From: Tetradesmus obliquus
Lineage: Eukaryota > Chlorophyta > Chlorophyceae > Sphaeropleales > Scenedesmaceae
DNA length: 64,000 nt
Reading direction: 5' to 3'
Assembly (NCBI GenBank): GCA_030272155.1
Contig: CP126192.1
Span: 8,280,501 to 8,344,500, forward strand
Shown: positions 48,847-58,900 of the stretch, one piece after another
Position numbering within the stretch: position 1 is the first letter of the stretch
Layout of the letters: the number at the start of each line of letters is the position of its first letter
The notes under the pieces: generated by a model
Database searches by the model: none
Told to the model about the DNA's origin: nothing
What the model saw: only the letters and a program-made list of their open reading frames with translations
Made by a program: the position numbers and the translations under genes

Positions 48847-49977
48847 AGGACCTGGCCATGGGTGACGAGCCGCGGCCCCTGGAGGACCTGGAGGACGACA
48901 CAGCGCCCGAGGCTGAGGGCATCGACGCACATGGCGCCACCATTGTGAGGGTGGTGAAGTGGGAAAGACAGCCAGGCTGCCCTGATGTCGCATCATCATC
49001 TTTGTCACCATTCGACCCCATTAATACGCCACGGCCATGTTTGATGGCTAGTGCATGTTGGCGTGCATGGGCCTCTGCCTAGTGGTCTGCTGTGTGATGG
49101 TTGGGCACTACTGCCAAGTTTGACCGCGTCTTTTGACACGTCATATGACACATCATATGACGCATCATATGATTGCGAAGCTGGAAGGGTCTGTCATGCA
49201 GCGCACACTGAGCGACAGTGTGTGGTCAGCACTGCCCCTGCAGGATTTCGTTGCATTTGGCAGCTTAGACGCCAATTGCGGGTCCCAGCATGTCAAGTTA
49301 TGACTACAAACTTTATTATCCCTTACAGCAGTGGTGTGCCGCTGTGCTGCGCCCTGCAGGATGCGTTCAAGCTGGCGGTGTGGGGCAGCACAGACGGCCC
49401 GCCCGCGCAGAAGAAGGCAGCAGCAGCAGGCACCAAGCGCAAGGCTGCAGAGGTCGATGTGAGTGCAGCGCTGGTGGCAGTGCTGCTGCTGGTCCCAGAT
49501 AGTGCAGCAGCTGCGCTTGCTTGAGTTTGGCAGGGCCTGTGACAGCGCATGGCTTGCACGCGATTGTGACAGCGCATGGCTTGCTCGCGATTGTGTGACT
49601 GCCTGTTGCTTCAGGAGAGTCTGCAACCTGCAAGCCTTGTCCCTGCTGCTAGCTGCGCTTCTTTCAGTTTGGACACTACACGCCCTGCTGCTGTCCTCGC
49701 AGGGAAGTACCGGTTTCGTTCTCCTTGCTTTGTAACATGTATTCCAGGCTGATGTTGTCATTTCTGGCTGCTGCTGTACCTGCAGGGCACTGTTGCAGAG
49801 GAGTATGCGAAGCATGACTGGCGGGGCCTGGCAGCAAAGCCAGGCAAGGCTGGCTTGGAAAAGCTGTCAGCAGCGCTGCTGAAGACGTACTTGAAGTTCC
49901 ATGGGCTGGCAGTCAGCGGCAACAAGCCGGAGCTGATCGCAAGGATACAGGAGCACGTGGCGAAGCAGCCGCAGTAG
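37959..49977 (+). CDS. KU70: KU70 homologue (ATP-dependent DNA helicase II 70 kDa subunit / XRCC6), 681 aa
   Basis: Eighteen exons close in frame: 37959-38021, 38124-38198, 38678-38788, 39219-39327, 39571-39717, 40107-40194, 40495-40567, 41058-41207, 41838-41942, 42631-42807, 43340-43458, 43673-43755, 44068-44177, 45064-45195, 48373-48489, 48849-48944, 49360-49458, 49786-49977. An acidic start (MADEEYDPDALDAKEEEDDD) leads into the Ku vWA domain (KERIIALIDADQSML; GVIFYST; DKSLLIFTNNPDP). The Ku core follows (KIGVQLYGMVQIAKRPAHKY; LTLLGFKP; FVYPDERWLKGS; VQLVDSPGFHMLLLPF), then the C-terminal arm and a SAP DNA-binding motif (LLKTYLKFHGLAVSGNKPEL). KU70 with KU80 forms the ring that binds broken DNA ends in non-homologous end joining and also acts at telomeres. 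The length is slightly above the usual ~610-620 aa. The exon 5/6 junction has an alternative pairing. The introns are full of exon-edge copies. Confidence 0.93.
38337..38382 (+). repeat. Downstream copy of the KU70 exon 2 end
   Basis: The 3' edge of exon 2 (DADQSMLATFEDD plus GTGAGCG donor) recurs in intron 2 as DAEPSMLATFEDD followed by TTGAGCG. The GT of the donor has been lost in the copy. Confidence 0.85.
38830..38915 (+). repeat. Downstream copy of the KU70 exon 3 end
   Basis: The end of exon 3 (SARIRASPNDEIGVIFYST) recurs in diverged form around GCATACGCGTCAG and ATCTGCGTCATCTTCTGCAGCA. Two short copies of the exon 4 start (AAGCAACGCA-GTGAGTCTG) lie at about 39015 and 39108, upstream of the true exon 4. 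Confidence 0.75.
40870..41448 (+). repeat. KU70 exon 8 with an upstream 5' copy and a downstream 3' copy
   Basis: The true exon 8 is 41058-41207. Its first ~75 bases (LSDPAAFDYGPFWRGL) recur upstream at about 40870-40945. Its last ~80 bases (GCEDGLAEAGQAAALQMDEAP) recur downstream at 41366-41445, followed by an intact GTGGGT donor. A (CTG)20 tract (40980-41040) separates the upstream copy from the exon. Confidence 0.9.
41575..42230 (+). repeat. KU70 exon 9 flanked by two upstream and two downstream partial copies
   Basis: Upstream copies of KVDRVRGINLRIA lie at about 41580-41632 and 41727-41775. The true exon is 41838-41942. Downstream copies of LTWSLAPGLKIGVQ lie at about 42008-42058 (diverged) and 42172-42228 (near-identical, donor GTGCGG kept). 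Confidence 0.9.
42490..43262 (+). repeat. KU70 exon 10 with one upstream and three downstream partial copies
   Basis: An upstream copy of the exon start (LYGMVRIAKRPAHKYIT) lies at about 42510-42570. The true exon is 42631-42807. Copies of its 3' half (AADTGTILPSVQHKAFVP) lie at about 42870-42957, 43016-43101 and 43165-43253, roughly 140 bases apart. The first two keep a GT donor; the third has lost it. The 43016-43101 copy is almost identical to the exon. Confidence 0.92.
44368..44440 (+). repeat. Downstream copy of the KU70 exon 13 end
   Basis: The exon 13 end (GGMPSLAAMLPQRPGYET, GTAAGG donor) recurs as a diverged GGTPSLAASCRSGQATR-like frame with a CAGTACGC end. Confidence 0.8.
44625..45115 (+). 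repeat. Five copies of the KU70 exon 14 start
   Basis: CTGCAG followed by VQLVDSPGFHMLLLPF occurs at about 44622, 44739 (truncated), 44844, 44952 and 45064. Each has an acceptor. Only the last continues into the full exon ending at 45195. Spacing is about 105-115 bases. Confidence 0.93.
45651..48440 (+). repeat. 24-copy array of the KU70 exon 15 acceptor and 5' edge, interleaved with CTG tracts
   Basis: The unit is about 110-125 bases. It has a TTGTGCCAG acceptor, then GTTGCTGCTGCCGAGGCGCT and the rest of the exon start encoding VAAAEALISALSLDIPGE, ending CAGCAGCATTCTCACTGAAAA, then (CTG)4-11. Copies begin near 45653, 45764, 45876, 45992, 46109, 46231, 46356 and so on to 48373. The first copy lacks the normal acceptor (CATG in place of CCAG). 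Copies 1-7 mostly share CATTCTAACTG; later ones share CATTCTCACTG. Only the last copy has the real continuation (STLIDNPHLARYW) and the donor at 48490. Reading on past any other copy shifts frame into TGA/TAG. Between about 45735 and 48320 no frame on either strand stays open for 60 codons. Confidence 0.97.
48771..48848 (+). repeat. (CTG)25 tract ending in the CAG acceptor of KU70 exon 16
   Basis: An uninterrupted CTG run of about 25 units directly forms the 3' splice site (CTGCAG then GACCTGGCC). A diverged copy of the end of exon 15 lies just upstream at 48593-48635. Confidence 0.95.
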
Positions 49978-50047
49978 CAGCAGGTGTAGCAGCTGCAGCG
50001 GAGGTGTTTTAGCCGCACCTGCTGATGGCAATGTTTCCCTTGTGTTG

Positions 50048-50192
50048 CATGACTGGCGGGGCCTGGCAGCCAAGCCAGGCAAGCGCTGCTGAAGACGTAC
50101 CTCAAGTTCCATGGCCTGGCAGTCAGCTGCAGCGGCAACAAGCCGGAGCTGATCGCTAGGATCCAGGAGCACGTGGCACAGCAGCCGCAGTA
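50048..50192 (+). pseudogene. Partial copy of the KU70 last exon in the 3' flank
   Basis: About 70 bases after the KU70 stop, DWRGLAAKPGK and the SAP-motif part (KTYLKFHGLAVS, NKPELIARIQEHV) recur, ending in the same CCGCAGTAG stop. Relative to the real exon the copy lacks the segment encoding AGLEKLS and has a short insertion. It is not spliced into the gene model and may be transcribed as 3' UTR. Confidence 0.88.
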
Positions 50193-50942
50193 GCAGCAGT
50201 TGCTGCAGTTGCTGCACATTCAAAAGATGTTGGCGTGAGCGATCGAGGTGTGCTGCACCTGATAGATAGAGGGGTTACACTGTGTGTTCATGCGGCATAC
50301 GCCACCACAGACACCTGGTAAAATAGGAAGCTGCAAGCAGCTCAGCTGCACCTGATGGCGGCTTGTACACGGCTGCCATGTGTATCAGCAGTGAGTGCAT
50401 GTGCCACAGAGTGTTGCCCTGGTTGCATGTGAATGAAGACCTTGACTGGACTTGACTGCCACCAGTGCGCAGGCCATGCAAATGAGCAGCAGCGCATGTG
50501 CGTGCAACTGTTCCTGCTGTTGCTTGCTGATGCTTGTGCTTCAGCTGTTGCTAGTAGTGTTGCAGCGACAGCGCTTGTTGTGCAGGGGATGGGTGTGTGC
50601 TGGAAGCAGGCTGCAACATGATGACAGCGGGGCTGCAGGTCATGCCTCTGGGCATCGCCAGCCTGGGTCTCTTTAAGTCTTTCAAGTGGCTGTGCCTGTG
50701 GCTTGACCTTGCAGTTATGTTGTGGCCTGTCAGCAGCCTTGGGCTGTCCGACACCCAGAGGCTGCATGCTGGCACAGGCTGGTGTTGCGTAATAGATCCA
50801 CAAAGTAAGCAGTGTTTGTCAGGCATCTTTGCGGCATCCGGCAATTCCTCAACTAATACAGTAGGTGTGTTTGGTCGGCTGTGCTATTGACAGGAAATAC
50901 ACGCCGCCTAGCTAGGAAAAATCTGCGCATCAGGCAAAAATG
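50193..50942. other. Intergenic, no supported gene
   Basis: The stretch lies between KU70 and the tRNA gene. A hydrophobic open frame at 50597-50890 has no recognisable domain and overlaps frames on the other strand. Confidence 0.4.
50936..50940 (-). terminator. RNA polymerase III T-run terminator of the tRNA
   Basis: Five T residues on the minus strand lie immediately downstream of the tRNA 3' end. This is the standard position and length for Pol III termination. Confidence 0.8.
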
Positions 50943-51013
50943 GGGAACTGCGGGAATTGAACCCGCGACCTCTCGTACCCTAAACGAGAATCATACCACT
51001 AGACCAAGTTCCC
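50943..51013 (-). tRNA. tRNA-Pro (anticodon AGG)
   Basis: On the minus strand the sequence opens GGGAACTTGGTCTAGTGG. The acceptor stem GGGAACT pairs with AGTTCCC. The anticodon stem CTCGT/ACGAG encloses the loop TTAGGGT, giving anticodon AGG for proline codons CCU/CCC. The T-arm GCGGG-TTCAATT-CCCGC is perfect. No intron and no encoded CCA; CCCCA follows the acceptor by chance. Internal A and B boxes are present. Confidence 0.95.
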
Positions 51014-52339
51014 GAGGGAAGGCCTATTCTCTGCATCTCCTGGAAGGGAGCCGATTTCGGTTATGCAAATAGCAGGCATCCTGGCGCTCTTGTACGGTAC
51101 TTTTGCAGAGCAGGGTTCGAACCCGGCCGACAGCATGATTTTTGTACTCATAATTGAAGCTACTGAAAAACAGCGTTTGACAGGCCTAGGTGCAAGCTAC
51201 CGTGTATCTGTATACACACCTGCAACAAACTGCACCAATAAAGCGCAGCAGGCTGGCCTGCATGGGCGCATGACAATGCTGCTGTGGAATGCCCACCTTC
51301 CATGCAGCATGGCAGCAACTGGGTACACAAGCTACACGTGAGTGTCCCCACCTGCCAGAACCACCGCCGTACCATTTGAGGAGCGTAGCAAACTGAACAC
51401 AGCAGGCTGCCGCCCACGAGGTGACGTTGGCCAGCTGCTGCGCCAGGGCACAAGTTGTGCTGCAACACACAGTGCGCATGGCCAGTGCAAGGTGGCGCAT
51501 CATGTATCAGTCACTGCTTCTTATTGTGTGCTTGATGCGCTGAAGTAGTGTCCTAGCACACTTCCACTGCCTGTCTGCAGGACTTGCGACACCAGCAATG
51601 TTTGGCAGCTGAACTGAACACGACGCCTGCCCTACACCAGTAATCCTTTTTTGAGAGAGACGCATCAGATACTATTATACTAGTAAAGAAGCCGTTGAAC
51701 AGGAATCCGACTCGAGCAAAACCACCAGGAGCAGAGAACCAGCAGTAACATGGTGACATGAGTTGAGCTCAGCTGGCAACCCTGTGGTAGCGCAAGACAG
51801 GTGCGCAGCTGCCATAATCACGTTGCGTTTGAACTTCAGCTGTATCGAGAATCTACCTAAGCACGACCTGTCGCAGAGAGTGAAACCGCGTGTTCATGTT
51901 GGAGCGCTCTGCCCCTTCGGCGTGAGCTGATCTGTCTGTTTCGCTTTTGCATGCTCGATTAGCAGTATATTAGCATTCAGATCAGGTGAGATAAGGTTCA
52001 AGTGCTTTACAAACTGGGCCTCAGATCTTTTCGAGCAGTAGGAACAGCTGCAAGCTCAGCAGAGTATCTCGGAAGTCTACCCCACTGCAGCAGGTCCGAG
52101 CTAGACCAGCGTGATCTGTTGCTATAGTTGGCTTATGTGCTTGTGGCAACTAGAAGGACAGCTGCATGCAGATGTACTGCGGTATAGCATGGCTCTGAGG
52201 GGAAGCCATACGGACTTGCTGATTGCACACCTGCCAGTGCCGACACGGTCTGTTCTGGCCAAAGAGCATATCACAATAATCAAAGCATAAACTTAGTCAT
52301 TTGCTGTATGATGCTGCAGGGTGGTCAGCTGCAGCAGGC
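51014..52339. other. Intergenic; orphan B-box-like element near 51115-51127
   Basis: No coding region is supported. At 51115-51127 AGGGTTCGAACCC matches a tRNA T-arm/B box, but no other tRNA arm surrounds it. The stretch 51600-52300 is more AT-rich and probably holds the promoter of the next gene. Confidence 0.4.
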
Positions 52340-53452
52340 ATGGAAGCCCCTCAGCAGCTTGCAGCAGAAGCACCAGCAGCAGCGCGGGATGAGCAGCAGC
52401 TCCAGAAAGTAACAGCTGCTGTGCTGCCAGCCCCTGCTGCTGCAGCAGCAGCAGCACCAGAAGCTGCTGCCCGCGGCACTGATAGCGATGATGCAGCTGC
52501 GGTTGAGCCAGAAGCTATGGATGAGGACTTTGAGTTTGCAGGACCCGCGACAAAGCCAGATGACACAGCAGCAGCAGCAGCAGCTGCTGCACCAGCAGCA
52601 CCACTGGGACTCAACACACCAGGCGCCTGGCCAGCAGCAACAGCAGCAGCAGCGGCAGCGCCAGATGCATCACAGCCACCTGGCTTTTCCGCAGGTGCTG
52701 CACCCCCCAAGGCAGCTAGCAGGCCAGGCGGCGGCAGCAGGACTGTGCAGCGGCGTGCGCGCGGGAGGGGCGCTGGCAGCAGTGCTGCTGCTGCTGCTGG
52801 TGGTGGTGGTACTGCAGGCCACTGCTGGCAGCCAGAGAGCCTAGAGGGCATTGGAGAGAGCAGCGATCCAACCGAAGCACCCCTGAACCCCAAGCAGCAG
52901 CGCACAGCATCACGCGGTGACGTGGCAGCAGCAGAAGCAGCCGCAGCAGCAGCAGATGAGAATGGGGATGAGGCAGATGACCAGGTGGCGCGCATGCCAC
53001 CTCCAGATAGTGTTATCACTAAGGCCACAGCGGCAGGCGCACGCGCGCGGCAGATGCAGCAGCAAGCGGCAGCGGCGGCAGCAGCAGCAGCAGGTGATGG
53101 CGCCCGCGCTGACCAGCCAGCGCCTGCGCGGCAGCTGCCGCCACCGCGGCAGCAGCAGCAGCAGCCCCACTGGCAGCAGCAGCAGTGGCAGCCGCGCGAG
53201 ACTGGCATCAGCGCAGGCAGCAGCACTACATGCAACATCTGTGCTTCTGAGGACTCCTCTGACAACAGCGATGACTCAGTGACTGGGCCATTTGCAGGCG
53301 GCAGCAAGTCAGCAGCAGCAGCAGCAGCAATTGAGGATGAGGTTGAGTCAGCAGGCCTGCACAGGCTGGGGCTTGCAGGAGGGGGCAGCAGGGCAGCAGC
53401 AGCAGCAGATGGTGCGCCTGACTCTCCGGTACGGGGAGGCGGGAAGAAGTGA
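52340..53452 (+). CDS. Low-complexity, probably disordered protein, ~370 aa
   Basis: A single open frame from the ATG at 52340 (MEAPQQLAAEAPAAARDEQQ) runs to the TGA at 53450. The reverse strand is also open, which reflects the repetitive GC-rich composition, so strand was chosen by features. An acidic patch (EPEAMDEDFEFAGPATKPDD), a basic patch (RTVQRRARGRGAG), Ala, Gln and Ser runs, and acidic SDDS-like segments read like a disordered nuclear or regulatory protein. A TGTAA signal follows at 53569. No domain is recognised. An upstream exon is possible because a CTGCAG acceptor precedes the frame at 52318. Confidence 0.6.
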   Translation: MEAPQQLAAEAPAAARDEQQLQKVTAAVLPAPAAAAAAAPEAAARGTDSDDAAAVEPEAMDEDFEFAGPATKPDDTAAAAAAAAPAAPLGLNTPGAWPAATAAAAAAPDASQPPGFSAGAAPPKAASRPGGGSRTVQRRARGRGAGSSAAAAAGGGGTAGHCWQPESLEGIGESSDPTEAPLNPKQQRTASRGDVAAAEAAAAAADENGDEADDQVARMPPPDSVITKATAAGARARQMQQQAAAAAAAAAGDGARADQPAPARQLPPPRQQQQQPHWQQQQWQPRETGISAGSSTTCNICASEDSSDNSDDSVTGPFAGGSKSAAAAAAIEDEVESAGLHRLGLAGGGSRAAAAADGAPDSPVRGGGKK

Positions 53453-54454
53453 GGCGCAAGCTTGCAGGAAAGCGTATGAAGGAAGCGCTTGAGCTGGCGG
53501 CGGCCTTTTATGTTGTTTGCATGTTTGGTGCAGCAGCAAACGGCTGCAACGTCTTCAAATATGACGTGTGTAAAAGGAAGAAACGTGTGTGGTGGCTCGT
53601 TGGTTTCTGTGCTGGTGGCGTCGTCTTTCATGTAGCATGTGAGCCTGTACATGGCAGCGTAGCAGCAACTACAGCATCAGCAGCATTGCCAGCTGCAGCT
53701 GGTCCAGATAGCTGCAGCAGATCAGCTCTGTCATCTGAAGATCGGCAGAGCTGTTGAGTGGCAACACCTGGTGTTCGCTGTGTGTTGTTGGTCGTGATAC
53801 CTGTGAAGTGGCGCATGCCTGCTGCTGCTTCTCTGGGGTGTCTGCTGTTCCATCCTGGTGGCAGTGTAGTGGTGGGCCAAAGGCGACAAACGCCGCCGTA
53901 GATGCTGTGAACATGGAGTTTTCAGAGTTGTTTTAGCATTTGAAGCAGCTGGAAGTAGTGCTGTATAATGCGTTGGCGGAGATTTGGCACAGGTGGTGCA
54001 TGCAAACTGCAGCAGCAGCAGTTTGCGTGGAATGCGGTGCGAAGTTTCTTGCTCTTCAAGATTGAAGCCAGTGTCCCAAACAACAAGGCCTGCTGCATTG
54101 AGCATACATGTGATGGAAGTGCAGCAGACACATGTGTCACTGCATATGCCTGTCTGGCTGTCACCATGCTAGAAGCGTTCGAAGTGCTGTCGTGGTTGTT
54201 GCTATTGTCTTCTTCGAGCAGTTGTTCCACATTCATGACATAGGTTCTTGAACATGAACCGAACCATCACCTCCAGCAGAACCTGATTCTACTTGTGTCT
54301 GCTGGTTTGACCCCAGCTGTGGTGATCCTGTGCTTCTGCGTCAGCAAACTCGCTTAAGGTCATTGCTGTCGCTGTGAAACACTCAACAGCAACCTGATCT
54401 GTCCGAACCTGCGACTGATCGTGTGCTGGGCTAGATTCCGAGACAGCACTAACC
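53453..54454. other. Intergenic; 3' flank of the low-complexity gene and amidohydrolase promoter
   Basis: Contains the TGTAA signal at 53569-53573. ATG-started frames of about 90-105 codons overlap on both strands at 53922-54243, and neither shows domain features. Confidence 0.45.
53569..53573 (+). promoter_or_regulatory. TGTAA polyadenylation signal
   Basis: TGTAA lies 117 bases after the stop of the low-complexity protein gene. TGTAA is the usual green-algal poly(A) signal. Confidence 0.5.
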
Positions 54455-55881
54455 ATGGAGCCCTACTCGGTGGTGCCACCAGGGGACGGTGCTTTAGAGC
54501 AGCAAGAGCCGCTCCTTGCACGTGATAGCTTCCGTGTAAGCCTTTCAAGCAGCAGGCTGCAGCTGCTGTTTGACAGATGGGCAGCTGAATCAAGCAGCAG
54601 CTGCACACATGCTGTCTCCCTGCCCTGTCCTGCAACAGCAAACCTCAATACTTCTGCTGCTATCAATAGCCATCAAGCTCTATCATATATTCCCGTGTCT
54701 CCTCTGCCTGTACGTCAAGCATCAGCTTCAGTTAGCCTAACTGCTTGCTGTGCATGTACTGCTCTGCTGCACACCCACGCTCCTGCAGTACGCGAAGCAG
54801 CGGCGAGCGCAGCGCTGCGAGGAGTCTCCGCTCGTGCTCACAAACTGCCGGCTGCTGGACACACGGACGGGGCAGTGCTCCTCATTCGGCCACAGCGTGG
54901 TCATCAAGCGGGGCCGCATCGAAGCAGTAGATGCACAGCTGCCGCCGCAGGGCGCTGTGGTCATCAACTGCAGCGGGCTGGTGCTGATGCCAGGTGTGTG
55001 TCACAGTCCTGCCTGCAGGACAAGCAGCAAGTCTAGCACTGAGTGGAAAGAACTGCAACACACTCCTGCACTCCTGCTTTGCAAAAAATGGTTACAAGCT
55101 GTGTCACCTCAAGCGCTCAGCGTGTGGAAGCGTGTCACACCTGCACCCTGCTCCTGCACACACAACCAGCTGTACCACTGTGTGCACCTGCAGGCCTGTG
55201 TGATGCGCATGTGCATGTGACGGCCACCACCGCCAACCTGGCTGGGCTGTACAGCTTACCAGAAAGTCTGGTCACTGCACGCGCAGCTGACATTCTGGAA
55301 GGCATGATCAGCAGAGGCTTCACCACAGTACGGGACGCAGGTGGGCGAAGCCAGAAGCAGCATTGCAGCACTGCAGCATTGCAGCATTGCATCAGCTGCC
55401 GCTAGCAGATGCAGCCCCAGCCGACTGGGGCACCTTGACCTGACGGCATGCTGTCTTCTTTGTTGTACCTATTCACATATATACACAGCAAACCTTGCGG
55501 CTCTTGTTGGTGGCCCTGCTGCAGCTTGAGTCTTATACATCACAGAGGTGTTCGACTGTGCTGGTGCCTATCTCACTGCTGCTGCAGGTGGAGCAGATTG
55601 GGGCCTAGCAGAGGCGGTTGAGGAGGGCAGCATACTGGGGCCGCGGCTGCTGTTCACAGGTGTGCAGCTGCTGGTTTGGTCTGCTGGGCTTGCTGGCTAT
55701 CGGCTGAGGCTGTTTGTGTGGCTGAAGCTGAGGTAGCAGCTGGTGTGGTTGTGCTTGCAACCCTGCAGCATGACGGCGCATGGTTTCGTTGCTATGCTCA
55801 CATGCAGTTATGCGCCAGCATGCGCCCATCCTTCACCTATGCATGCACGTTGACATGTTTGTTGCTGCTGCTGCTGCTGCC

Positions 55882-55916
<35 letters not shown>

Positions 55917-58900
55917 AGGCCACGCACTGAGCCAGACCGGGGGCCACGGTGACTTCCGGGGCAAGGGCGAGGACTGCTGCTGCTGCGGGGCCGCGCTGCG
56001 GGGCATCGGGCGCGTCTGCGACGGCGTAGGTAGGTGGTGATTTGCTGCTGCTGCGGGGCGGCGCTGAGGGGTATGGGGGGCGTCTGCGACGGCGTGGGTG
56101 CGCATCTGCTGCTACTGCTGCTGTATGCTTTATTTTGATTCTCGGAGACTGAAGCCGTAGCTTTGTGTGTGTCCTCTTCTAACTTCAACATGTGGTGCCT
56201 GGGTTGTGGGCCGGCCATGTGTGCGGGGACTGTCCTCGTTATGCAGATGCATGCCGCGCTGCCGCGCGTGACGAGCTGCGCAAGGGTGCGCACTGCATCA
56301 AGGTCATGGCCTCAGGCGGGGTGGCCTCACCCACGGACAGGTGCGGATGAACTGTCATCAGATGCAGCAGCAACAGCTGTGCTGGTGGATGCGCACATAT
56401 GCACTGCATCATAAACACACTGCATCAAGGTCATGGCCTCGGGCGGTGTGGCCTCACCCACAGACAGGTGCACATGATGCAGCGACCGGGCAGCTGGAAA
56501 CAGTTGCACGCGCTTTGTATCATGATCCACAGTTTCCTGGACTCTAGAGCAGATCTGCTTCTGCCGTGTGCAAACACGTCTGTGTGTGATTGCCACGCAA
56601 AGCACAGCAGTGACTGATGGCCCTGCAGTGCATGCTTGCACAGACCAGATGAAAGCAGTGCATGGGTGCATGCAGACACCAGTTCTCACTCTAGATGCTG
56701 CAGCAGCACAGCCATTTTGGCATGGCCAAGATGTGGCAGTTTGGAGATCACACAGCTGCCGCTTTTCTTCTCCATGTACGCAGGCTCACCAACACGCAGT
56801 TCAGCCTAGAGGAGCTGACTGCGATCTGTCAAGAGGCAGAGGCTGCAGGCACATACGTGGCGGCACACGCCTACACGCCGCCAGCGATCAAGCGGGCGCT
56901 GTCTGCAGGCGTGCGCAGCATAGAGCACGGCAACTGGTGCGTGTGTGCCTCATGTGCTGATTATACCTGGAGAAGTGCACCGCCTTGATGTGATCAGGAT
57001 GCACCATGCATTGGCGGTCACTGCTAGCCAGGCAAATCATGTCCTCCTGCATGGCTTTGCGGCTGCCTTGTGTGCATGTCATCTCTGCAACCACTGCTCA
57101 TACTGAGGCACGGCATCTGTGCGCGAGCCCCCCGCATTCTACTAGACAGAAGTATGCGTACCTGCATGCCGTTTTCCGGCTAGGCTGGATGGGGAACAGC
57201 CAGCCTGATGGCCAACCTGGGCGCCTTGTCAGCAACAAAGCAATCGCACTGTCTGACAATTGCCGGGTCAATCTGCTGTCTCCTGCAAGGTTAGATGAGG
57301 AGACAGCCAGCATGTTGGCTCATCCCGGCTCATCATGGCTTGCTGGTTTGCTGTTTTCTGTATTCCCTGCCAGGCTTGATGAGGAGACAGCCAGCCTTAT
57401 GGCCAACCTAGGCGCGTACCTGGTGCCCACCACAATAACCTACGCGGCGCTGCAGCGTGAGGGAGTGGCCGCGGGCATGCCGCAGGAGCTGGTGGACAAA
57501 GTGGGTGAGGCAGTGAAGCAGGTGCGGCTGCTACCCCTTTCCGCTGCTGCCGTTTCTGCTGGTGGTGGTGATTGTGGTTGTTTTGGGGGTCCTGAAACAT
57601 CAAGGGAGTGGCCGCAGGCATGCCGCAGGAGCTGGTCGACAAGGTCGGGGAGGCAGTGACGCAGGTGCGTGTGGTGTTGTGGATGCTACCGCTTCTGCTG
57701 GTGATGCTGGTGATGCTTCGCCAGGAGAGTGGCCGCAGGCATGCCGCAGGAGCTGGTGGACAAAGTGGGCGAGGCAGTGAAGCAAGTGTGGATGCTGCTG
57801 CTGCTGCTGGTGGTGGTTTTGTGAGGCCTGCTAGTTTGAGGGCGTGGCTGCAAGCATGCCGCCCGAGCTGGTGAGAATAGTTGGGGAGGCAGTGAAGCAG
57901 GTGCGCAGATGTTGCAGCAAGGGTTTGAGCATCTAGTCAAGCTCTACTTGGAGGGTCGGAGCAGGCGTGCTGTAGCAGCTGCTGGACAGAGTGGACGAGG
58001 CAGTGAAGCAGGTGCAGCTGCTGCCTCTTTCTGCTGCTGCTGCTGGTGATGGTGGCGGTGCTGCTGCTGCTGCAGTCGGGGAGGCAGTGAAGCAAAACTG
58101 TGGTTCTGCAGATTTGGCTGCTGACAGTGTTGCAGCACTGGGTGACAGATGCATTCAAATTCGCTGTTATGCGGTGCCGATTATGCTTCTTTGCTTGGCG
58201 CCCTGTCACATTTGCATGTATTTGTGGCTAAAACCACTGCTGCGGTGCTCAGCTGCAGCTTCTCAAGAGGTGAAAAGAGTAGTCATCGCGTCAAACGGTG
58301 TGTGACAACTTGTCTGCTGCAGGGTCAGCGCTCCATGGCATATGCAAGGACCCCAAACATTTCAACTGGATGTGCTGTTGTGCATGTTACGTGTGCATGC
58401 TTCCTTTGCCAACATGCCTGCTGCAGGGCCAGCGCTCCATGGCTGTGTGTAGCTAGAGTGCAGCGCTGCAGTGCTCAGCTGCAGCTCTACAAGCGGCATC
58501 ATGCACAGTGTGTTTTTATGCCTGCTGCAGGGTTAGCGCTCCCTGGCAGATGCAAGGACCCCAAACAGCTGGACATCTCAACTGGATGTGCTGTTGTGCA
58601 TGTTACGTGTGCAAGCTGAGTATCTGAACATGCCTGCTGCAGGGCCAGCGCTCCATGGCTGTGGCGCGCAGCTGCGGCGTGAAGATGTGCTACGGCAGCG
58701 ACCTGCTGGGAGCCCTGCACAAGTGAGTGAACTGTTCATCAATAAGATGGTTTCAAACAGTAGCTCACTGCATTTGAAATGCAAGGCTGCGCACCTCTTA
58801 TCGTAGCTGCGCCAAAGTTTGCTGTACATGTACTGCGGCACACAGCACTGCTGCCTGCTGCTGTTCCTGCCTGCAGGGCAGCAGCTGTTCTGTTTCTACT

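Noticed and set aside
50597..50890. Hydrophobic plus-strand frame of 97 codons
   Set aside because: No domain; it overlaps comparable frames on the other strand, and the stretch looks like KU70 3' flank.
53922..54243. Overlapping small frames on both strands
   Set aside because: They overlap fully, so at most one can be real. Neither has features that favour it.
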